42,317 nucleotides of DNA, taken from Alistipes sp. GTDB taxonomy: Bacteria > Bacteroidota > Bacteroidia > Bacteroidales > Rikenellaceae. The translations under genes and the position numbers were made by a program. The notes under the pieces are model-generated. The model made no database searches and was not told the DNA's origin. It saw only the letters and a list, made by a program, of their open reading frames with translations. The number at the start of each line of letters is the position of its first letter. Positions within the stretch are counted from its first letter, which is position 1. Of this stretch, positions 32,611-40,113 are shown piece after piece. The stretch lies in NCBI GenBank assembly GCA_017935185.1, contig JAGBIC010000025.1:1-42317 (forward strand). The letters are read 5' to 3'.

Positions 32611-35202
32611 CTATTCAAAAGCGATTCTCTGCTTTTTTCCGCTATACTCCACCTCTTTCTGCACTCCATCGAGATTAACTACAAACAAGCGCTGTTTCGG
32701 CATACCTTCATATGATCCATTACGCTTACCTATTGTCACAACTTTATCGGCATCATTCCACTCAACAACTATTGTCGAATATGCACCCAATTCATAATTG
32801 TAGTTTATCCCTTCATCTTCGTATAGTGTAAATTCGGCATCAGCACCCGCATATATATTAAACACCAAAGGTGCGTCACTTTTCTCTGCCGTATATTGCT
32901 TGACAGGACCAAAAGGCAAAATCGAACCGCCTTTAACAAAAATAGGTATCTTCTCAATATTCACATCTGTATCGACATATTGTCCACCATCGAACCTCTT
33001 ACCACTCCAGAAATCGACCCATCCTGCTTCGTTTTCAGGAAGATAACTTCTGTATGATGTCACACCTGCCTCAACAACAGGATTTACCAACAGCGAACCT
33101 CCAAACATATATTCGACATCTTGCTTTAGAGCCTCCTCGTCGCCCGCAAAGTCAAACACCAAAGGACGCATCAAAGTATAACCCGACATTGACACCTTTG
33201 CCGCCTCAGAATAGATATAAGGTAATAATCGATAACGCAACTTTATAAAGTCGGTAATAATCCGCTCGGCCTCCACACCATACCGCCAAGGCTCTGTTTT
33301 ACTCTGATAACCGTGAATACGCATCAGTGGCAGGAAAGTAGATGCCTGCACCCAACGTAGCAGGGTCTCGATATAGGACTGATTAGTATATTGATCCGAT
33401 GGACGGAAGAAACCTCCGGCATCATATGTCCACCATGGCAAACCAGTGGCAACAAGACCCAATCCCGAGACAATCTGCTTGCGCAGAGTCTGCCAATCGT
33501 TACCCACATCGCCAGACCACAACACCGAGCCATATCGTTGTATTCCCGAGAAACCGCTGCGGGTGAAGATCATATTTCTATGCTCAGGCGCATCTTTTCG
33601 ACTACCTTCATATACTGTTTTACTCACCAGCAGCGGGTATACATTACGATATACCTCGCCGGGGATTGTATTATTGTTGACCTGACGACCCACCAAATTA
33701 TCATTCTCAGGCTCGGTTGCATCCTGCCACCACGCATCTATGCCATAGGGCCTTAATAGTCTGCTACTGAAATTCTCCCAATAATATGCGGCAGCCTCGG
33801 GATTAAAGAAATCAATCCACGAAGTCCCGGGTATATAAAAACCTCTATCGGTCATCTGCTGGCCAACCTCCGAGAGAGCATCAATTTTCGACCAGACTGA
33901 AAGCATAAGACGCATATTCATCTTATGTAAATCGCCCACCATCCGGGTAGGATCGGGATAGTTTTCCTCATCGAATTTCATCGAATTCCAACCATATTTA
34001 CCCCAATACTGCCAATCCTGAACAATCATATCGATAGGAATTTGACGTTTACGAAACTCGGCAGCATTTTCAATCAAGTCATTTTGGCTTACATATCTTT
34101 CACGGCAATGGATATATCCCAATGCCCATTGCGGCAACATCGGCACTTCGCCCGTTTGCTTGCGATATGAGGCGATAACCTCATCGGGGGTGCAGACAAA
34201 AATGGTATAATCCACACTCGATGCCACAGGAGAGTGCAATACAGTGGTATTGTCGACCAACTCATAGAAGATGGTCGGCTGATCGTTACGATCCAACTCG
34301 GCTGACACTTCGTGATGACCAGCCTTTAAATCGACAATAACCGATGCGGTAGGAGGTAGCCAATGATTGCGCAATTCAACCACAACCTCACCATCAATAC
34401 TAAGATTATGCCTACGAGCCATGCTCTGCCCTATATCCAGCAAAATGGCATATTTTCCATCGACAGGAACATCCAATACACCACTAAATATATTCGCTTG
34501 ACGAACCTCCTGCTTTGTACCCTCGGTAGAAGTAACATTCACAGATGCAATATCACCAACCTGATTGGTCTTTGATAATTTCAGAGAGTTATTTGACACA
34601 TTGTAGTTGGTCAAGCCATAATTATTCCACAACAAGCCATATCCTCGGCTCGACATCAGAAATGGTATGGCAATCTGCGTATTGACCTGTGTCAGGCGGC
34701 GTGACAATCCGCGAACATTATTATATCCATCCTGAAACTGCCCCAAACCATATAAATATTCATCTTCCGGCGACTCCACCTTCAGTTCCGCGCTAAAAGT
34801 GGACTCACCTTGTACCGTAGAGGCAACCAGATGATGCGACGTAGCCTTAAATATCTCTTGCCCATGAACGTCACATACTGCAAGTGTATGGTTCTGACCA
34901 TCAATCGTCAACATCATTCCTGAAGTCCTTATGATTGTGATTGCACCTTCTCGTGCCACTTTATATTTCACCTTGTCCTCGCGCGCTTCGGGTAGATATA
35001 TCCACTCAGGCAGATTGCGACCCTCAGCCTGCTGATATTGAACACGCACGACATTGGCATCCAGCAAATCAAAGCACAAAACCCCTTTGTCGAATGGTAT
35101 TTCTATCTTATTAGCCTCGCGAACCGAAGCACGTGTCGGCACAATAAAAAATAGACATACCAACACAAACAACACAACATTTTTACCTCTCATGAACATC
35201 AT
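32611..35202 (-). CDS. GH31 alpha-xylosidase-like enzyme with PA14-type insert
   Basis: An 863-residue exported glycosidase. A signal peptide ends near TRAS (about 26). The N-terminal beta-sandwich is interrupted by a PA14-like segment (about 225-310, ANIFSGVLDVPVDGKYAILLDIG...LKAGHHEVSAELDRND). The barrel carries the nucleophile Asp494 in DAWWQDATEPEND and the acid/base Asp565 in WSGDVGNDW. The WWxDATEPE form and the PA14 insert resemble Bacteroides alpha-xylosidases that act on xyloglucan oligosaccharides; alpha-glucosidase activity cannot be excluded. A strong terminator separates it from xylA, so it opens its own unit with the two GH43 genes. ATG at 35193 is an alternative start. Confidence 0.87.
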   Translation of the reverse strand: MMFMRGKNVVLFVLVCLFFIVPTRASVREANKIEIPFDKGVLCFDLLDANVVRVQYQQAEGRNLPEWIYLPEAREDKVKYKVAREGAITIIRTSGMMLTIDGQNHTLAVCDVHGQEIFKATSHHLVASTVQGESTFSAELKVESPEDEYLYGLGQFQDGYNNVRGLSRRLTQVNTQIAIPFLMSSRGYGLLWNNYGLTNYNVSNNSLKLSKTNQVGDIASVNVTSTEGTKQEVRQANIFSGVLDVPVDGKYAILLDIGQSMARRHNLSIDGEVVVELRNHWLPPTASVIVDLKAGHHEVSAELDRNDQPTIFYELVDNTTVLHSPVASSVDYTIFVCTPDEVIASYRKQTGEVPMLPQWALGYIHCRERYVSQNDLIENAAEFRKRQIPIDMIVQDWQYWGKYGWNSMKFDEENYPDPTRMVGDLHKMNMRLMLSVWSKIDALSEVGQQMTDRGFYIPGTSWIDFFNPEAAAYYWENFSSRLLRPYGIDAWWQDATEPENDNLVGRQVNNNTIPGEVYRNVYPLLVSKTVYEGSRKDAPEHRNMIFTRSGFSGIQRYGSVLWSGDVGNDWQTLRKQIVSGLGLVATGLPWWTYDAGGFFRPSDQYTNQSYIETLLRWVQASTFLPLMRIHGYQSKTEPWRYGVEAERIITDFIKLRYRLLPYIYSEAAKVSMSGYTLMRPLVFDFAGDEEALKQDVEYMFGGSLLVNPVVEAGVTSYRSYLPENEAGWVDFWSGKRFDGGQYVDTDVNIEKIPIFVKGGSILPFGPVKQYTAEKSDAPLVFNIYAGADAEFTLYEDEGINYNYELGAYSTIVVEWNDADKVVTIGKRNGSYEGMPKQRLFVVNLDGVQKEVEYSGKKQRIAFE

Positions 35203-35282
35203 ATCCCAACTATATTGCTTTTAATTTCTCGACAATAAATACTACACCTCATGCCAAACCATCGCCATCAATTTGTTAAAAA
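35203..35282. other. Leader region of the GH31-GH43-GH43 unit
   Basis: These 80 bp lie between the xylA terminator and the GH31 start. They must hold any promoter specific to the glycosidase genes, yet I find no clear TAnnTTTG on the minus strand. Expression may rely on a weak or variant promoter, or on read-through of the terminator. Confidence 0.35.
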
Positions 35283-35308
35283 TCAGGCGGAGATTAAACT
35301 CCGCCTGA
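35278..35308 (-). terminator. Strong terminator after xylA
   Basis: Arms TCAGGCGGAG and CTCCGCCTGA are exact complements with a 6-nt loop, followed on the minus strand by TTTTT. This is a textbook Rho-independent terminator, 64 bp past the xylA stop codon. Confidence 0.9.
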
Positions 35309-35371
35309 AAAGTGGAAATTGATTATCTTGACATTATGTATTTACTTCATGCAGTATAATTTAGGTTTGAC

Positions 35372-36682
35372 TTAGATATACATATTTACGATAGCCTCAT
35401 AAAGCTCCTGCTTGCCGCTGATCTGCTCGGGCTCATTCTCGTAGGCATACTCGACAACCTGCTCAAGGGTAAGCTTACCATCCTCGAAATCCTTACCAAT
35501 ACCGCAATCATACGAAGCATAACGATCAGAAACCATCTTCTCATACGGAGAGTTCTCAATGATATCGGCAGCAATCAACAAAGCACGAGCCATTGCATCC
35601 ATGCCCGCGATGTGAGCAATGAACAAATCCTCGGGATCGGTAGAATTACGACGTACTTTGGCGTCGAAGTTTGTACCGCCACCTTGTAGGCCGCCACCAC
35701 GAATGATTACCAACATTGCCTGCACCAACTCATACAAATCGATGGGGAACTGGTCGGTATCCCAGCCGTTCTGATAGTCACCACGGTTGGCATCAATTGA
35801 GCCCAACATACCAGCATCAACAGCACACTGCAACTCATGCTCGAAGGTGTGACCGGCCAATGTAGCATGATTTACCTCGATATTTACCTTGAAGTCCTTA
35901 TCCAAGCCATTAGCACGCAAGAAACCTATTACGGTCTCGGTGTCGACATCATACTGATGCTTCATAGGCTCCATAGGCTTGGGCTCGATAAGGAATGTAC
36001 CGTTAAAGCCCTGCTTACGAGCATAATCGCGAGCCATCTTAAGCATTGTAGCCAGGTGGCTCTTCTCGCGCTTCATATCGGTATTCAAAAGTGACATATA
36101 GCCCTCGCGACCACCCCAGAAGACATAGTTCTCACCGCCCAAAGCAATTGTCGCATCGATAGCATTCTTAATCTGCAACATTGCGCGTGCCGCAGCCTTG
36201 AAATCGGGATTGGTAGAAGCTCCGTTCATGTAACGCTTGTGACCAAACACATTGGCAGTACCCCACAACAATTTGATACCTGTCTCTGCCTGTTTCTGCT
36301 TGGCATACTCTACGATAGCCTTCAGGTTCTCCTCATACTTTCTGGGATCGGGATCCTCGTCAATCAAATCGACATCATGGAAGCAGTAGTACTCGATGCC
36401 CATCTTCTGCATAAACTCGAAACCTGCATCCATCTTTGCCTTCGCACGCTCCAAAGCACATGCAGACTCATTCCATGGGAATATCTTTGTTCCGGGACCA
36501 AACTGGTCTGCACCTTCCGCACAGAGTGTGTGCCACCATGCCATTGAAAAACGGAACCAATCTTTCATCTTGCGACCCGCAACAACCTGCTCGGGATTGT
36601 AGTAACGAAATGCCAAAGGATTCTTTGACTCCTTGCCTTCAAATTGGATCTTACCAATCTCAGGGAAATACTGTTTTGCCAT
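35372..36682 (-). CDS. xylA: Xylose isomerase
   Basis: A 436-residue cytosolic metal-dependent TIM-barrel enzyme that converts D-xylose to D-xylulose. Catalytic His102 and Asp105 are in [17 protein letters not shown] (about 189-195), the metal-binding [15 protein letters not shown] (Glu233, Lys235) and the GSIDANRGD motif are all intact. The length and the [10 protein letters not shown] opening match the class II isomerases used by Bacteroidetes. It follows xylB by 39 bp and ends at a strong terminator, so it is the last gene of the regulator, kinase, isomerase unit. Confidence 0.97.
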   Translation of the reverse strand: MAKQYFPEIGKIQFEGKESKNPLAFRYYNPEQVVAGRKMKDWFRFSMAWWHTLCAEGADQFGPGTKIFPWNESACALERAKAKMDAGFEFMQKMGIEYYCFHDVDLIDEDPDPRKYEENLKAIVEYAKQKQAETGIKLLWGTANVFGHKRYMNGASTNPDFKAAARAMLQIKNAIDATIALGGENYVFWGGREGYMSLLNTDMKREKSHLATMLKMARDYARKQGFNGTFLIEPKPMEPMKHQYDVDTETVIGFLRANGLDKDFKVNIEVNHATLAGHTFEHELQCAVDAGMLGSIDANRGDYQNGWDTDQFPIDLYELVQAMLVIIRGGGLQGGGTNFDAKVRRNSTDPEDLFIAHIAGMDAMARALLIAADIIENSPYEKMVSDRYASYDCGIGKDFEDGKLTLEQVVEYAYENEPEQISGKQELYEAIVNMYI

Positions 36683-36721
36683 AATTTTAGTATGTTTTAA
36701 CTGGTTATTTTATATAATGTA

Positions 36722-38209
36722 TTATTTAATTCGTGACTCTACCTCCTTTTTCCATACCTGATAGCTTTTCTCGAGTATCTCGACATCCTCGGCCTTCGGC
36801 TCTACCACATCAAGGCATTTGAGCGAACGGAAGGCCTCCTCTCGGTTCTTGTAGTATCCGGCACCTAATGCTGCACCGCGTGCCGCACCCAAAGCACCAT
36901 CGGTATTAAACAACTCGATACGTGCCCCCGTAAGCGTTGACAAAGTCTGACGGAACAGCGGCGAAAGGAAGAGGTTTGCCTTGCCGGCGCGAATCACATC
37001 GGGTTTCAAGCCCAACTCCCTCATGATATCTATTCCGTAGCGAAACGAGAAAGCTATACCCTCCTGCGCTGCTCGCAAGATGTGAGCCGTAGAGTGGCGA
37101 TTCAGGTCGATACCCACTATCTCGGCGCCCGTAGTACGATTTTCCAATACTCGTTCTGCTCCATTTCCAAACGGCAACACAATCAAGCCATCCGATCCCG
37201 CAGGTGCTTGCTCAGCCAGGACATTCATTTCGGCGTAGTCGATTGTCTGCTGCACCACATGGCGACGCATCCACGAATTGAGGATACCCGTACCATTTAT
37301 ACACAGCAATATACCATAGCTGGGTGATGAGGGTATGTGGTTCACATGCACAAACGTATTAACTCGCGACAAAGGATCGGCTTTGGGAGTATCCACCACA
37401 CCATACACGACACCACTTGTTCCACCCGTTGCTGCAATCTCGCCTGCATTCATCACATTCAGCGAGAAGGCATTATTAGGCTGATCGCCTGCGCGATACG
37501 ATATAGGGGTTCCTTCGGGTATACCAAGCAGCTCTTCTGTAAGTTTGTCGGTTGTAGCCTCCACGCCGATACTCACACCCGCTTCAGGAATTATATTGTG
37601 GGGAATACCATAATAGTCGGCCACGAAATCGGCCCGCTGCTCCTGCTTGAAATCCCACAGGATTTGCTCTGACAGGCCGCTCACCGAAGTTGACACTCTG
37701 CCTGAAAGACGATAGGCGATATAATCACCCGGCAAAACAAAGCTGTCAATCTGCTCAAATATTTCAGGCTCATTTCGCTTTACCCACGCCAGCTTCGAAG
37801 CGGTAAAGTTACCCGGAGAATTAAGAGCATGCTCAAGGCAATATTCACGACCAATATTTTCAAGTGCCTCGGCACCAATCTCCACAGCGCGAGAGTCGCA
37901 CCATATTATCGATTTGCGCAACGACTTTTGCTCTTTATCCAAAACCACAAGGCCATGCATCTGATAACTTATACCAATACATGCCACATCATTCATTGGA
38001 TAGTGCTGTGCAATTTTGTTTATGCCCTCAACAACATATTGCCACCACATCTCGGGATCTTGCTCTGCCCAACCGCTCTGTACGGCATCAATAGGCATCT
38101 CTTGCGACGGATTTGTCGATGATGCCAGACATTCACCTGACTCTATATCCATCAGCGAAACCTTGATTGACGACGACCCAACGTCAATACCCAAACTTGT
38201 TTTACCCAT
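36722..38209 (-). CDS. xylB: Xylulokinase
   Basis: A 495-residue cytosolic FGGY-family kinase that phosphorylates D-xylulose to D-xylulose-5-phosphate for the pentose phosphate pathway. The N-terminal ATP fold begins SLGIDVGSSSIKVSLMD. A substrate-region YQMHGLVVLD follows, and the GDQPNNAFSLNV and GGTSGVVYGVV segments form the phosphate region. The C-terminal end has TDGALGAARGAALGAGYY, the usual FGGY signature area. It lies between the regulator and xylA, supporting xylulose over other FGGY sugars. Confidence 0.95.
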   Translation of the reverse strand: MGKTSLGIDVGSSSIKVSLMDIESGECLASSTNPSQEMPIDAVQSGWAEQDPEMWWQYVVEGINKIAQHYPMNDVACIGISYQMHGLVVLDKEQKSLRKSIIWCDSRAVEIGAEALENIGREYCLEHALNSPGNFTASKLAWVKRNEPEIFEQIDSFVLPGDYIAYRLSGRVSTSVSGLSEQILWDFKQEQRADFVADYYGIPHNIIPEAGVSIGVEATTDKLTEELLGIPEGTPISYRAGDQPNNAFSLNVMNAGEIAATGGTSGVVYGVVDTPKADPLSRVNTFVHVNHIPSSPSYGILLCINGTGILNSWMRRHVVQQTIDYAEMNVLAEQAPAGSDGLIVLPFGNGAERVLENRTTGAEIVGIDLNRHSTAHILRAAQEGIAFSFRYGIDIMRELGLKPDVIRAGKANLFLSPLFRQTLSTLTGARIELFNTDGALGAARGAALGAGYYKNREEAFRSLKCLDVVEPKAEDVEILEKSYQVWKKEVESRIK

Positions 38210-38265
38210 CTTCTTTATATTTTATTGTTTACTTTATTTATTATACAAAACAATAGCCGTAATAC

Positions 38266-39003
38266 CTAATATCGCCAATTGTCGATAAAGCCCATTTTCA
38301 GTTTGGCTTTCATCGCCTTACGATAGGCAGCTTTATCAAAAGTAAAATACTCGGCAGGCTTATGGGCAACCCCCGTCTGCTTCTCTCCTGTGGCTGACAA
38401 GAAACCCGACGAAAACATCTTTTTACGGAAATTTCTGTTATCAATCTCGATACCCAACACAGCCTCAAAGAGGCGCTGCAACTCTTTGATAGTAAATTTA
38501 CGCGGCAAAAGCTCAAAAGCAATAGGCGATTGCTGCATCTCTCGGCACAACATTCCAAGTGCCACCGATAAAATCTGCTTGTGGTCCATCGCCAATCGCT
38601 GAATTTCATCAATAGACACCCATTGCGCCCCCTTTGCAGAGGTGTGCTCATAAAGACGGTTATCCAACTTTATCAGCGCATAATACCCCACAGTAACCAC
38701 ACGCTCAGTTTGAATTTGATAACGCTGCCGAATCCAAGCAAGTTCATCGCCACTCACACGCCACGGATCAGAAAATATCTCAAGCTGCTTGAGATAATGA
38801 ATCTTCATTCCCGTAAGGCTTTCCAATACACGCACAGCAGCCTGCGGCAAGGTTTCATTCTGGTGAATCATCGAACCGGGTAATTTCATCCGCTCCAAAT
38901 TATTGTATGCAGGACGCTCGATTAACAACACACGCAACGAAACCCCATCAAATCCGAATAGAGCGCAATCTACTGATACCGATTGGTTGGTTTGTATAGG
39001 CAT
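38266..39003 (-). CDS. NUDIX-domain sugar regulator (NrtR-type), likely XylR
   Basis: A 245-residue cytosolic transcription factor with an N-terminal NUDIX fold (about 8-145) and a C-terminal winged helix (about 155-235, with FTIKELQRLFEAVLGIEIDNRNFRKKMFSSGFLSATGE). The NUDIX box is degenerate: the Gly is Ser44, Arg58 is kept, but the REUxEE stretch reads RVLESL (58-63), so the metal-binding glutamates are missing and hydrolysis is not expected. Regulators of this type control xylose and arabinose use in Bacteroides, binding a sugar or sugar phosphate as effector. It is first in the operon ahead of xylB and xylA, consistent with autoregulation. The two 21-bp repeats upstream are candidate operators. 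Confidence 0.85.
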   Translation of the reverse strand: MPIQTNQSVSVDCALFGFDGVSLRVLLIERPAYNNLERMKLPGSMIHQNETLPQAAVRVLESLTGMKIHYLKQLEIFSDPWRVSGDELAWIRQRYQIQTERVVTVGYYALIKLDNRLYEHTSAKGAQWVSIDEIQRLAMDHKQILSVALGMLCREMQQSPIAFELLPRKFTIKELQRLFEAVLGIEIDNRNFRKKMFSSGFLSATGEKQTGVAHKPAEYFTFDKAAYRKAMKAKLKMGFIDNWRY

Positions 39004-39054
39004 TGGCGATATAATTATTCTTTTTGTAAAATTATACGATTTTTTCTACATCTG

Positions 39055-39062
39055 CAAACTTA
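39055..39062 (-). promoter_or_regulatory. -7 box of the regulator-xylB-xylA operon
   Basis: On the minus strand this reads TAAGTTTG (TAnnTTTG). It ends 51 bp before the regulator ATG. Its upstream end overlaps the inverted repeat at 39060-39080. Confidence 0.6.
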
Positions 39063-39080
39063 TCGTAAAAAGTACGCTAA
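39060..39080. promoter_or_regulatory. Candidate operator 1 (imperfect palindrome)
   Basis: Arms TTATCGTA and TACGCTAA are inverted repeats with one mismatch, separated by 5 nt. It overlaps the -7 box and spacer of the operon promoter, where a bound repressor would block polymerase. A related site lies at 39126-39146. Confidence 0.5.
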
Positions 39081-39094
39081 CTATAAATCGTATT

Positions 39095-39119
39095 TGCCCC
39101 CACACCCTTCCTGTGGGCA
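39095..39119. other. GC-rich hairpin in the divergent gap
   Basis: Arms TGCCC(CC)ACA and TGTGGGCA pair with a two-base bulge around a 7-nt loop. No good T run follows, so it is a weak terminator at best. It lies between the two candidate operators. Confidence 0.35.
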
Positions 39120-39125
39120 TATTTG

Positions 39126-39146
39126 TTATGGTCAATTATACGTTAA
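39126..39146. promoter_or_regulatory. Candidate operator 2
   Basis: Arms TTATGGTC and TACGTTAA are separated by 5 nt, the same layout as the site at 39060-39080, with 15 of 21 bases identical. The left arm is degenerate. It starts 66 bp from site 1. Confidence 0.35.
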
Positions 39147-39347
39147 GTAATAACAAAACCATCAATGTCGTCAATACATTGTCAAAACATAGCGTATCCC
39201 CTCTCATATATCAGAATAGAATTATAAGTACTTATATCAAATATTATATTATTTACTTTTGATTTTTCGCTATCTTTGTAAAAAACCGAAATTTAGCACT
39301 AACCAATATGCCGAATTTCAACGCCTAACAATCTAAAAGATTAAAAC
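39147..39347. promoter_or_regulatory. AT-rich leader with cutC -7 box
   Basis: This AT-rich stretch of about 200 bp completes the 344-bp divergent gap. TATCTTTG at 39271-39278 is a good -7 box for cutC, 69 bp before its ATG; no matching TTTG is seen upstream of it. I see no small gene. Confidence 0.5.
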
Positions 39348-40076
39348 ATGCGAAAGATTGAAGTTTGCTGTTCAACACCCACAGAGGTCATAGAGGCCGA
39401 GAGAGCTGGCGCAACAAGAGTGGAATTGTGTGCCGCAATCGGATTGGGAGGCATTACCCCGTCATATGGTACAATAGAGACGGCAGCCAAAGCTACACGA
39501 CATATTGATATAAATGTACTTATTCGTTGCCGAGAAGGTGGGTTCTGTTACAACAGCGAAGAGATTGATATAATGTGTCGCGATATAGCCTACTGCCACA
39601 CCCAAGGCATACACGGCGTTGTGATAGGAGCATTAACTCCCGAAGGGGATATAGATATTCCAGCATGCCGAAAAATGATAGAGTACGCCGGTGATTTGTC
39701 AGTCACATTCCATAGGGCTTTCGACATTTGCAATAACGGAGAAAAAGCTCTGGAGAGTATCATATCGTTGGGATGTGACCGACTTTTAACCTCCGGCATG
39801 GAGGCCACTGCCGAACAAGGTGCCGCTTATATAGCTCAACTAATCAAACAAGCGGCAGGCCGCATAATAATTATGCCGGGGGCAGGAATCAAGCCTAACA
39901 ATATCGCTAATATTGAGCGTGCAACCTACGCCACAGAGTTTCACTCCACAGCCGCCACCGACATTTCGGACTCAGCTTTTGCCACTCAAAAATTGAGTTT
40001 TGCAGCCGACTTGAAGGGCGATGGCTATCTTCGACGTTCAAGTTACGAAATAATCAAGGCATTAGTAAACAATTAA
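39348..40076 (+). CDS. cutC: CutC family protein
   Basis: A 242-residue cytosolic TIM-barrel protein of the CutC family, named for copper homeostasis though that role is disputed. The opening KIEVCCSTPTEVIEAERAGATRVELCAAIGLGGITPS is diagnostic. NVLIRCREGGFCY, VTFHRAFD and the phosphate-loop-like MPGAGIKPNNI follow in the usual places. The length is typical. It has its own -7 box and is followed 37 bp later by the GH127 gene on the same strand. The link to a sugar locus is recurrent enough to notice but its meaning is unknown. Confidence 0.92.
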   Translation: MRKIEVCCSTPTEVIEAERAGATRVELCAAIGLGGITPSYGTIETAAKATRHIDINVLIRCREGGFCYNSEEIDIMCRDIAYCHTQGIHGVVIGALTPEGDIDIPACRKMIEYAGDLSVTFHRAFDICNNGEKALESIISLGCDRLLTSGMEATAEQGAAYIAQLIKQAAGRIIIMPGAGIKPNNIANIERATYATEFHSTAATDISDSAFATQKLSFAADLKGDGYLRRSSYEIIKALVNN

Positions 40077-40113
40077 ATAAAACAGATAAATAACCAACCT
40101 AAAAACTACAAGA

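Noticed and set aside
39095-39119. Terminator in the divergent gap before cutC
   Set aside because: The stem has a bulge and no proper T run, and neither flanking gene ends here.
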